64,000 nt of DNA from Hormiphora californensis. Its lineage: Eukaryota; Ctenophora; Tentaculata; Cydippida; Pleurobrachiidae. Shown here in pieces: positions 24,401 through 42,739 of this stretch (its first letter is position 1; every line of letters starts with the position of its first letter). The DNA lies in assembly GCA_020137815.1 (NCBI GenBank), contig CM035354.1, positions 5,842,015 to 5,906,014 of the forward strand, in the 5' to 3' direction. The translations under genes and the position numbers were made by a program. The notes under the pieces were generated by a model. It was not told where the DNA came from. It was given only the letters and a program-made list of their open reading frames with translations, and made no database searches.

Positions 24401-26293
24401 CGCTCCAAGATTTCTGGAACTATGGTAGACTTGGGGGGGGGGGGCATTTTTATTGCCCCACACGGTATATTTGGTGTAGAACTGTTACCCAGGCTTACAG
24501 CAGTGCTATTGAATAGTGGGACAGGACTAGATATATGAACAGCAGGGAATGATATGATGAACTAATTATAACGTTATTTATCATTTCAGTCTGAGTGTAG
24601 GATTTGGTTCCCTCATTTGTTTTGCTTCGTACAATCCGATCAAGAACAACTGTGTAAAAGATGCCTCCTTTATCTCTATAATCAACTGTGGAACCTCTGT
24701 CTTCTCTGGAGTTGTTGTCTACTCAATTCTGGGGTATAGAGAGGTAAGAAACCCCCCGAATATTTGTGCAGTAAATGAGCTTCTCACTTCACACAGATAG
24801 CTGAAAAAACAACTCCCTAACCTTATTCATACTGTTTCACAAAGCCTATATAAACCCTCTCCAAAAGGCAAAAAATTTTCTGCAAGAACAGTCTACATTC
24901 CTAACCCCCCGGCCCCTTCCCCCTCAAAGTACCCATATTAAACCCTTCTTCCTCACCACACAGACACAGACGGATATCAGAGTTGAGGATGTTGACAAGG
25001 GTCCAGGGTTGGCCTTCATTGCCTACACAACAGCAGTAGCAGAGATGCCCCTGTCACAACTGTGGTCTGCTGCCTTCTTCATTATGATGATGATGCTGGC
25101 ACTGAACTCAGAATTTGGAAGTATCGAGGCGTGTGTTACACCTCTGAAGGATCAGAAGGCTTTGAAAGGTGTAAAACGAGAGGTGAGACATGGCAATTGG
25201 CAGATTATATTGAAAAGACTAAATTTTTGAAACATGTTTTTTCCATTTCCTCTAGATTTCTAACGATCCCTCTCCCTAGATCCTGTGTTTGATCTTGTGT
25301 TGCATCATGTACATTGTAGGACTACCAATGTGCATGCAGAATGGGCTATACGTCTTCACACTGTGGGATAACTATGCAGTTACCATTCCGTTACTCTTTG
25401 TGGGTGAGTGAAACACATACCATATATGGGCATCACGTGACCAGTACCATATATGGGCATCACGTGACCAGTACCATATATGGGCATCACGTGACCAGTA
25501 CCATATATGGGCATCACGTGACCAGTACCATATATGGGCACCACGTGACCGGTACCATATCATATGCATGACACCGTCTATACAGTTACCATTCTATTAC
25601 ATCATGAACCATTTCTGAACTAGTCAACGTTGGGTAACAACTGCTTACAATTTACATCTAATCCCACCAACAGGAGCCTGTGAGTGTTTGGCAGTGTCGT
25701 GGTTGTATGGTTTGGAACGGTTTAATAAGGAGGTCGAGTTCATGTCGGGTTCCTATCCTAACATCTACTGGAGGTTCTGCTGGAAGTGGCTCTCACCAAT
25801 ACTTATTGTGAGTACAAGGACTCCGATGAACTTGAAAACTACAACAATTGTGTAATCTCTGAGATAGTTAATCCTAATCAATTTTACCCTGCAGATTGTT
25901 GTGTTAATGTCAAGTTGTATCAAGAAAATGATAGTCCCCGAAACCGTACTGAGTCCTTATGTGGGTTGTGTGCAGCACCCTCTGAACCCTGAGATAGCGG
26001 CCGGAACTGAGACCTGGCTCCGGGATATTGCTTTCCCCTGGTGGGGTCAAATGCTTGCTGCTATTCTGGTGTGTGCCCCGATCATATGGATACCAATCTG
26101 CTGTTTCTTGGGACGCAATGCCCCCGTGCCTGATATTCCCATACTGGAGGGGATGGAAGATGAGGGTTACGTTATTGAGAACCATGTCTTTGATTGGAGG
26201 ACAGAAGTTCAGGAAATCAAGACTGCCCTGAGAATCGGACAAAAGGGACAAGAAGAAGGGACTGATGATAAGAATGAAGTGACTGCCGTGTAA
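21401..26293 (+). CDS. SLC6: SLC6 sodium-dependent solute transporter (B0AT/NTT-like), 12 exons
   Basis: Exons 21401-21415, 21624-21730, 22166-22331, 22504-22601, 22752-22947, 23236-23314, 23441-23552, 24590-24743, 24964-25182, 25280-25403, 25674-25807 and 25895-26293 join in phase to exactly 600 codons, the usual SLC6 length. TM1 carries the ion-site motif GTGNVWRFPYL followed by [13 protein letters not shown]6 carries [15 protein letters not shown] and NNC. Twelve hydrophobic segments and a short EL2 with NXS/T sites and the [11 protein letters not shown] cysteines fit the family. The protein couples Na+ entry to uptake of an amino acid or related solute across the plasma membrane. The pattern after TM1 and the TM6 loop recall SLC6A15-A20 amino-acid carriers, but substrate is not deducible. 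Exon 1 encodes only MTADK. Introns 2, 7 and 10 contain, respectively, a hairpin element, a 0.9-kb foldback and an E-box repeat. Confidence 0.93.
21752..21806. mobile_element. 55-bp hairpin element, copy 1 of 3
   Basis: Ends are TGTCTGGCGGCGCCAGACC and the inverse form GGTCTGCGGCGCCAGACA, with a CCCGAT-containing centre. Each arm is itself a small palindrome. Related copies lie at 49765-49807 and 56346-56399. Confidence 0.75.
22051..22113. repeat. Short tandem repeat, 27-bp unit, 2.3 copies
   Basis: Two copies of a unit starting GGTGGTGCTAGGGACCCTGC plus a partial third, in SLC6 intron 2. Confidence 0.85.
23575..24465. mobile_element. 0.9-kb foldback element in SLC6 intron 7, TA-flanked
   Basis: The left end CCGTGTGGGGCAATAAAAAT returns as its inverse complement at the right end, and TA flanks both ends. 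The arms (about 395 bp each) match along almost their whole length, with a loop of about 95 bp. Both arms contain a poly-G/C run next to the end. No transposase frame is present, so it is non-autonomous. Confidence 0.9.
25419..25553. repeat. Five 27-bp tandem repeats with CACGTG E-boxes in SLC6 intron 10
   Basis: Five near-identical units each contain CATATATGGG and ATCACGTGACC (the last has ACCACGTGACC). They start 15 bases after the donor site of exon 10. Every unit supplies a palindromic CACGTG. Confidence 0.95.
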
Positions 26294-27564
26294 CTTTATG
26301 TGTCATTGAAGTTCTCTAGGCTTCAAAAATGCATATATTTTAACTGGGTAGGCATTGCAAGTGGGATTATTATTCGATCATTCATCCCATTGCGTCGATA
26401 GATGGTCACATATATCGGTAATCTTGAGATCACGTATCACAGAAGAAATCTCACTTATTACTGGCGATCTTACACCTCTCGAGTATATTATATCAAGTAC
26501 ATATTGAGGTGATGAAGAAAGATGTTTGTTGAAATCGAATGGTTTGAAACCGATTTTTAAAAGCAGCTGAATGAGTTTCATTTTGATATCTTGACTATAA
26601 ATTTTATGGCACTACTATTTCCAATTTCAAGCACAATTCACAGCCTTAAACCCGGGGTTGGGGCTCCAGAAATGGCAAACGTTCGTTTTTTTCCCTCTAA
26701 AATCGAAACTTTTGAATTTTTTCTGGACAGAAAATAAAATTCTGAGCTGAGTTTTGAATTTTCCAGGATTACGCGACGCGCATTGGCACGCGCAAATTAG
26801 ATCACGCGCACCATAAAACCAAATTTGCGTTTGAATGAGTGATTTGATTCAGCACAGATTTTGGACGTCTTCGAGTTGTCGTACCGGTCGTTTTTTCGAA
26901 CAAAACAAAACTCGTGACTTTTTACAAGTAGTCGAAGACGTAACAAAACATTTTTAGGATCAAAAATGTCCCATAATATCACGATCTATCCCACTAATGT
27001 ATCGCACGTACATGGTTATAACTCTATTTTGTGGGCAAAACAAATTGAGGTAGAGGGAGATATAATAAGATCCAAGATAATCAGACATTTAACACCACAG
27101 AAGAGTGTTATTGTAGTAAATAAATCTCTTGTCTAAGCCATAGCTCTCAATTTTAAGAGAAAGATAATGTTGTACCCTAGAATCGTTCTCAGATTCTCAA
27201 CGATATTGAGAATCCTGAAACAACAGTTTTTTGTTTTCATATATTGCTAAAACGAATCTTGTACTTTTTACTTCAACGAAGCTTACATGAACGTGTTTCT
27301 AAACGTTCAGCAAATAATTCAGGGCTAGATAATCCCTCGATAACCAAAGTAAACAACTGGGCTAGAGAATCAGTTCTAACGTTCTAATGTACGTGTTACG
27401 TCCTATCTAGCAATAATACGTACCCCACATCAAGAAACACACACGACACACGACACGAAGCAAAAATAATTACAAATCACACTCTCCCTCTCTCTCGAAT
27501 TGAAGATATCTATCTCGCATGTCACCATTTTCAGGAGATACATCCAATTCTAGGACAACAAGAG
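26294..27564. other. Convergent intergenic spacer between SLC6 and the USP gene
   Basis: AT-rich DNA that holds the 3' UTRs of the two convergent genes. No frame resembles a protein I know. Confidence 0.6.
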
Positions 27565-36420
<8,856 letters not shown>

Positions 36421-36625
36421 GGCCAACACTACTAATAACACAAAGGGGAGTTAGTAACAATTGGATAATATTCGCTCATGTAAAGTGTAAACACAGTTAA
36501 TTGGTTGTACCATGTATCAGGAGTCAGAAAATAAATTAATTGAGAGGAAGTGAAACACACCTATCACCAGATAATAGTCCATCATGAATCATCATCATAT
36601 TGTGCGTGTAATGAAAGAAAGTTAA

Positions 36626-38001
36626 AGGGATACTGACATATTCAAAAATTTTTGACTTTTTCAACGATCCTGGGTGTGGTAACTGGTTGGGAGATAAAAA
36701 TAGGATGAGTCGAAGTGCGAACTCTCTACTCCCTCTCGTTCTCAAGATATAGGGCCCCACCTTTTAGCACTTGGTAATTGGTTATGGTATAGGGGGAGAG
36801 TTTTATTGCAAATTACATGTAAACACGAGTCTGTTTATCTGTCAATATCTCAACTTTCACATGCACGATTTTGACCGGATTTTTTTCTGGAAGTTAGAAA
36901 TGTTTTAAATTTTTAGTATTTTCTTATGATCTGTATCAGAATGACCAAAAAAATCAGTAGATAAACAAGTAAACAGTGCAGTTTGAGGTAAACTGGAGTA
37001 AGGTCAATTAGACCCAATTATGGGTAATTAGGGCACTTTGCCGACCTCTGAGGACTTGGAAAAGTTGCTCACGTGATTCAGTGTATCAAAATTAGTGTGT
37101 AAAGTGCCCCACATGCGATCTTTCAGCATTTCCAGTTGAAAAATGCAATTATCGCCAATTAGACTAAATTATGCTCAATTAGGACACTTTCTTCACCTCT
37201 GACGGCTTGGAAAAGCCGCTTACGTGATTCAGCGTATCAAAATTAGTGGTGATAGTGCTCTCACATGAATTGATAACGTTTTCATGCGATAAGTTACAGT
37301 TACGATCAATTAGACCCGATTATGTTCAATTAGGTCATTTTCTCCACCCCTGGGCGCTTGCCAAAGTTGCTCACGTGATTCAACGTATCAAAATTAGTCG
37401 GGTTTAGTGGTTTTGCCTTTTATACCAATTATTTGGCTAAATTTTTCAGTTTATACTCTCCTAGGATACAATATTCATTTCAGGGCTGAATAGTTGATAA
37501 CTATTGACTATGTTATTGACTATGGGCTAAATACTAACAATTTGTATGTAAAATTGAGGAAGTACAGCCAAGTCTGATTGACATTAGTTACTGTATACCA
37601 TGATAATATTGTTCTAAGAAGGCATACATTTCTAAAAAATCACCGTCTTGCTTAGTTATAGTTCTATCTATTCATGACAAGTCTAGAGACAAATGGAAAC
37701 CAAAAACAGAAACTAGAAGTGGTCTTAAAGGTTTTAGAAAAAACCCGGTCAAAATCGCATGTGTATTAGCTGAGATAATGACATATAAACAGGCTCGTGT
37801 TTACCTGTAATCTGTAATGCTGGTCTCCTCCTCTTACCATAACCAATTAGTGGGTGTTAATATTTGGGACCCTATATCTTGAGAAGTAGAGGGAGTAGAG
37901 AGCTCGGACTTCGACACAATGTATTTATTCTCTCAGATGATGTGATTGGGCAATGTTTTACTAAAATTTGAGATGGTCGATTTGAATATGTCAGTATCCC
38001 T
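36626..38001. mobile_element. 1.4-kb inverted-repeat element between USP and DUSP12, TTAA-flanked
   Basis: Ends AGGGATACTGACATATTCAAA and its inverse complement are flanked by TTAA. Arms of about 290 bp diverge more than in the 31.3-kb element, so it is older. The interior holds three direct repeats (see separate entry). No coding frame is recognised. Confidence 0.85.
37045..37405. repeat. Three ~150-bp direct repeats inside the 36.6-kb element
   Basis: The phrase GTTGCTCACGTGATTCA, followed by GTATCAAAATTAGT, occurs near 37065, 37215 (as GCCGCTTACGTGATTCA) and 37365, each preceded by a similar AATTAG-rich stretch. Two copies carry CACGTG. Confidence 0.85.
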
Positions 38002-38079
38002 TTAAAACAATATCAACTACGTAGTGTCTCTGTGGGACAGTTAAAACTGAGATCGTGCTCACCACTAGTTAAAACACAG

Positions 38080-38988
38080 TCACTGTACTGAGACAGTATC
38101 AACTTTTGTTTTGTGAACTTGAAAGGCGGGCGTTACCCAACTTCCACAGCTGCACTGGGATGCAGACCAGTTATAAGTCCCGATTTTAGCGGCACATTTA
38201 AAACACGTTAGTTTACCCGATACCCCAGCTCCCTCCTTGGGCAGCCATTCCAAATCTGAATCAAGAAAGTAGGAAGTGCAAGTTTTAACACCGATACGCA
38301 GCCCTTTATGACGGTATACAGCTGCCCCTGATTCGATCTTCTGGTGGGACTCAAGATTAGAGGATGTAAAAAGAACTTTCCGACATTTTCGACACTTCAT
38401 TTGGGTGCCGTTAGCCGCATTTTCTTTGACGGCTGAGTATCTGTTTTTTAGTTTCTGTTGTAGTTCAGCCTCGTTCAGTTTACATCTCTCTGAATCCGCC
38501 TGGTTCCTCTCCTCAATCAACTTCCTATGAAACTCGGCTGTTGGTGAATACTGTGAGAAGTCATGTTTCCCGTTCAGAATCTCTGTTTCAAAGGTCACAA
38601 GTTGGGCCATGAACCCCTCATTGGGGTGTGCCCAAGGTCGCGTTTCTCTGACCACTTGAAGTGCCCTTTTACAGTCAAATCCTAGGACAGCTATCATGTA
38701 GGAGAGAATGGAAGTTACGCTGCGAGACATGCCAACTTGGCAGTGAACTAGCACATTACCAGAAGCCAGTGATGCAGAGATAAAATCAACACACTCCGGA
38801 AAATGGGATTTGAGATCTTGTTGGGCCATGTCGAAAGCTTTGATGAACTTGTATGAAACCCCTTCTACTTTTTCCTCAATATCACCATCCATTACGGTTA
38901 GGACTGACTTTATATCGTGTTCTGAGAGACACTCAGCTTTAGTACTTGCTACTCCGCCCACAAATATTCGAGGCAAAACCTCATCCAT
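38080..38988 (-). CDS. DUSP12: Dual-specificity phosphatase 12 (YVH1 orthologue)
   Basis: A 302-residue intronless frame. An N-terminal dual-specificity phosphatase domain (residues about 1-145) carries the P-loop VHCQVGMSRS with catalytic Cys83 and the Arg at position 89. The C-terminal third is the zinc-binding domain unique to YVH1/DUSP12: CRKCRKVLF, then CFKCAAKIGTYNW and CSCGSWVTPAF with VHKTKVD at the end. The yeast and animal proteins act in late 60S ribosome maturation (release of Mrt4) and have phosphatase activity. All key residues are present. The gene is head to head with the CCDC87-like gene, about 960 bp apart, so they may share a promoter region. Confidence 0.95.
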   Translation of the reverse strand: MDEVLPRIFVGGVASTKAECLSEHDIKSVLTVMDGDIEEKVEGVSYKFIKAFDMAQQDLKSHFPECVDFISASLASGNVLVHCQVGMSRSVTSILSYMIAVLGFDCKRALQVVRETRPWAHPNEGFMAQLVTFETEILNGKHDFSQYSPTAEFHRKLIEERNQADSERCKLNEAELQQKLKNRYSAVKENAANGTQMKCRKCRKVLFTSSNLESHQKIESGAAVYRHKGLRIGVKTCTSYFLDSDLEWLPKEGAGVSGKLTCFKCAAKIGTYNWSASQCSCGSWVTPAFQVHKTKVDTVSVQ

Positions 38989-39919
38989 ACTACCTAAAAA
39001 GTCAGGAAAATGGAGTCGTTTAATTAAACTTTAAAAGTATTAATATGACACATTTTAAGAGGAAATGGTCGTTGAAGCAAGGGCACAAGTGGGCCACGGA
39101 CGCCCAGCCGCTGGGCCCCGCGGTACATTTTTCTAATTCTATGACAATTTAGGCTACTTTTAGTCAGTATCAAGTGGTAAAGCTGAACACAAGGATCAAG
39201 TTAAAGGGTTCAGACTCCAGGAAACATACGGGATTGATGGACCAAACCCTTGCACGAAAAAAAGACCGAAAACGGAAAACGAAGAGAAATTTCTGGGAAA
39301 AAAAAACTTCAAAACGCGGAAAAATTTTTTACTTTAAATACCGCGCGGCGCAGCTAATGCGTCGCAGTAATAAAATAGTTTGCGCGTTACGTCAAAATGC
39401 CACGCCGTAAAGAAGCTCATTTTAAAATATTTGGAACTGTTTCGATGTTTTGACTTTTGAGTTTCAAATTTAAAATCTCTGAAAAAACTTTGGCATGCGC
39501 TGCAGACCCCAAGTGCGCGCGTTTTCCACGGCTTCTGTAGCATAGGCCAAGAAAAAACTTGAAAAGCGCTGCCTTATCCCGCGCTGCGCGTGGCGCAGAA
39601 CAGCCAGCAACTAAACGTTTGCCAATGAAAAAACTGGTGTTTTCTTCTCCGGGCTCCGGCAAGTGTATGCCTCATAAACAGTATTTCTTTGCTTTTACTT
39701 ACCACTTGTTGTTTCGCTCCATTTAAATTTCCCACGTCCACTGCCCTAATTCACGAAAAACGATAAAATCACTTCGCGATCGCCCTTGCTAGCCTGACAC
39801 CCGTCACCCGGCTCATGTATTTGTCTGTATGTAACGTTCTATGGGAAGTTCCCCTTTCGGACTGGTTTGCTGATGCTTTTTAGTTTTTAGAGATAATCAA
39901 AATATCTTTATTTTGTAGG

Positions 39920-39946
39920 ATGAAGCGTACGAAAGACGAGACGTAG
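39920..39946 (+). CDS. Nine-codon uORF in the CCDC87-like leader
   Basis: ATG at 39920 follows a TTTTGTAG acceptor-like site and its frame ends with TAG at 39944-39946, two bases before the main ATG at 39949, in a different frame. If the leader is transcribed this is a uORF placed for reinitiation. Real translation is inference. Confidence 0.35.
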   Translation: MKRTKDET

Positions 39947-39948
39947 CA

Positions 39949-42372
39949 ATGTTGGTTGGGAAACGGAAGGGAAATGAAGGATACAATTTTCCCACCTTCA
40001 GCATCTTCTCTCCGGAACCCCTGGAAAAATTAGATGAGGGTGATGAAAATGAGAAGGTTGAGAACTTCGAACGACCACCTTCACCACTTCATGAGGTGAT
40101 CCAGAAACCAATCAGATGTTATGACGACTTTCTAGCCATCCTCCAGGAACGTATCAAACCGAACCCGGTAAACAAAAAACTGACTATTGAACAGCAGGAG
40201 GGTCTTATTTCCATCATATTCTCTGAAACCTTTACCAAATGGCACGACATCTTCGAGACAATCAACGATCCTCATCTTACTCCAACACAAAACAAGAAAA
40301 TCCATGTTCAACTGTTCATCAAAGTTGTTGAGATTTGTCAGGAACTGTTTGAGAAGTATCTAGAGAAGATCGATGCGCTCAACACGAAGGGAGTGTTTTG
40401 TCGTGATGCCAATATCTCACGGGTAAAGGGGGCATTGATTGCTGAGGCAAGTAAATCTCTACACATCCATCGATTGCGTCAGTCCATTCTACGAGAATAT
40501 AAAAAGAAGGCCTGTCCTGTTCCGTCAACTGGTAAATCTACACGGAGTGAGGCGGAGGATTTAGTATCAGTGTTGGAAGGGATTGTGCCCCGAACCCCGG
40601 CTGTAGTTCCGGTCACAGCCCAGACTAGTGAGACAGGTTCACAGATCCACATTGAGAGACCTATCCGGGAGATAAGCATTCTAGAACCAGTCCCTGAACC
40701 ACCCAAAACTCCCCCTCCTGCTGTAGCACGGTGTACTGACTTGGAGTTCTTGCTATCTGAGAACCGGTGCACCAAACGACCTGTGTTGGAGGACGACGAG
40801 GAGCTACCTCCAGTTCTTCAGGCATCAACTAAATCTCGGCCCAAACCCAGAGCAGCGGAGCGGGCCCGGGTCGAGAGGGCTATGTCAGAGAGCAGCACGG
40901 CCTCTACTTGTGGTGAGCTGCCCGTACAGCCTGGGATAACAACCACGGTAATGCCCAATAGGACCATCGTTAAGAGGTCAGATATCAGGGTGTCAGATCG
41001 CATACCCCAATCGGAAATGATACTGGAGCTCTCACCCTGTCTTTACAATGAACTGAATAATGAGATTAACGAAAGTGATATCGCATTCTTGGATCGGAAT
41101 CTGTTCATGGGTCAGGAAATTAGAGAGGTCTACTCTGAAATTTATCGGACTGTAGAGCACAACCATCTTGCATTTTCAAGCGCCATGGAGGCCCCATGTC
41201 CTTCACTTCACTCGGGCGAATCATTCTACAACTCAGGCCTGCTGAGGAAGCGAAACCTGAAAAACAGGCGGATTAACGAACAGATAAAGCTCCAGGATAT
41301 CCCTCCTTGGGAGGGGTCCACCAGGGAGGAATGGGAGGCTGCCCTAAACTTCCAGGGTAGCTCATCCAACATGGCCAGCGAAGAGGTCTTCCCCTCACAG
41401 CTCATCAAAGTTCCCGTCTTCTCAGATTGGGACAATAACAACTTTAAGGATGCCTCTAAAACGGGCAGCAGGGAGGGTAAGAGTTACACAAACTGGTTAC
41501 AATGGTGGAAAAGCATCATGTCAGGGGAGGATTACCTCAAATATCTCTCTCTCCGGGAGACTGATTTCCTGGCTCTTGTGTTCCATCTTTATGACTCTGA
41601 TGATGAGAGTGGGAGTGAGGACGAGAAGGATGCACATTTGGAACTCGCCCAACAACAGGAACGAGAGAGAAGGGAGCAGGTGCTGAGTGAGATGCGAGCA
41701 CAGAAGGAGCTCTTCCAACAGGGCTATTGGAATGCTAATTCCATCCTAATGGGTGGATTGGGACGTGATCCAGAGGTAGATGGAGGGGGAGATGGGGAGA
41801 CTGATGATGGTGTTACTATAACAACCGCAGCTACTGATACTGAGACACACAACCACCACCTGCCCCAGGATCCATCACTCCAGGATAGGTTGGATAGTGT
41901 GTGGTTGCAACTAGAGATGCCAGATCAGGTCAGGATTGAGATGGCTATCAAGTATTGTAATCAAGAGCCCGCTCAATTGAAACGCACAACTGAGCTGTGG
42001 GAGGGAGTTTGTGGGGCGATAGTGGCCCGAGAGAGGCACATTTTGGAGCTGGAGATCTTTGAGAGGGAGAGTTCAGATCCGAAGAGGTTGTTCGAGAGAC
42101 AGGCGGGGAGGTTGAGGGAAGAAAAACAGAGGTCAGTGTTGCATAGGAGGATCAAGAAAGTTGACAAGGTGGTGCATTCTCACATCCAGAAAGTGAAGGA
42201 CAAACTGGGTGACACAGTGACTTATCAGGGAAGGGAATATAGAGACAAAATGTCCCGTGATATGACCGAGATGCTGTATTGGCTTCAGCAGGAGAGGCGC
42301 CAGACCGCTCTAGAAAGAGGAGGTATGGTGATGATCGATCTTCCGCCGATTGATCCGAGTAGTATTGTTTGA
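39949..42372 (+). CDS. CCDC87: CCDC87-like coiled-coil protein (sperm/cilium-associated family)
   Basis: An 807-residue single-exon frame, close to the length of animal CCDC87. Helical, charged segments flank a KGVFCRDANISRVKGALIAE stretch (about 145-165), a WLQWWKSIMSGEDYLKYLS segment (about 518-536) followed by LALVFHLYDSDDE, and C-terminal coiled coils (ERERREQVLSEM; RRIKKVDKVV). These resemble CCDC87 as I recall it; the match is by pattern, not alignment. A Pro/Ser/Thr-rich linker spans about 200-320. No catalytic motif is seen. In mammals CCDC87 is expressed in testis and linked to sperm function; a ciliary or flagellar role here is inference. An AATAAA poly(A) signal lies at 42408, 36 bases after the stop. 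Confidence 0.6.
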   Translation: MLVGKRKGNEGYNFPTFSIFSPEPLEKLDEGDENEKVENFERPPSPLHEVIQKPIRCYDDFLAILQERIKPNPVNKKLTIEQQEGLISIIFSETFTKWHDIFETINDPHLTPTQNKKIHVQLFIKVVEICQELFEKYLEKIDALNTKGVFCRDANISRVKGALIAEASKSLHIHRLRQSILREYKKKACPVPSTGKSTRSEAEDLVSVLEGIVPRTPAVVPVTAQTSETGSQIHIERPIREISILEPVPEPPKTPPPAVARCTDLEFLLSENRCTKRPVLEDDEELPPVLQASTKSRPKPRAAERARVERAMSESSTASTCGELPVQPGITTTVMPNRTIVKRSDIRVSDRIPQSEMILELSPCLYNELNNEINESDIAFLDRNLFMGQEIREVYSEIYRTVEHNHLAFSSAMEAPCPSLHSGESFYNSGLLRKRNLKNRRINEQIKLQDIPPWEGSTREEWEAALNFQGSSSNMASEEVFPSQLIKVPVFSDWDNNNFKDASKTGSREGKSYTNWLQWWKSIMSGEDYLKYLSLRETDFLALVFHLYDSDDESGSEDEKDAHLELAQQQERERREQVLSEMRAQKELFQQGYWNANSILMGGLGRDPEVDGGGDGETDDGVTITTAATDTETHNHHLPQDPSLQDRLDSVWLQLEMPDQVRIEMAIKYCNQEPAQLKRTTELWEGVCGAIVARERHILELEIFERESSDPKRLFERQAGRLREEKQRSVLHRRIKKVDKVVHSHIQKVKDKLGDTVTYQGREYRDKMSRDMTEMLYWLQQERRQTALERGGMVMIDLPPIDPSSIV

Positions 42373-42407
42373 TTTTAACATCAGAGTGATTTGTAGTGTT
42401 GTTAGTT

Positions 42408-42413
42408 AATAAA
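42408..42413 (+). promoter_or_regulatory. Poly(A) signal AATAAA of the CCDC87-like gene
   Basis: A consensus hexamer shortly after the stop codon on the same strand. Confidence 0.6.
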
Positions 42414-42739
42414 ACATTTCAATAATTTAATGTTTTTGAACTTTTATTTTCAAACTTCAATCTTACACACACTCTGGCCCAGTCTCTGTCGCACACCTCA
42501 ACTCGCTTCACAGTAACGCGCAGTGCAAGACAGCTGTGAGAGTGCGCGTTGTCAGCAGCCGTGTTGCTATAGCAACTGGTCAAAATGTGTACCCGCTAAT
42601 CCATGCAGGCTTTCACGATCTCCATCTCATTGACACACTCAAGCTGATACATATAGTGCATACGTCATTCATCATCAGAATTCAGACATGCAATCGATCC
42701 ACGCTTTCAGTGAAAGTGTCCTTAGATGTTCATTGAAGT

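Noticed and set aside
25341-25571. Frames with repeated YGHHVTSTI
   Set aside because: They are translations of the 27-bp tandem repeat in an intron.
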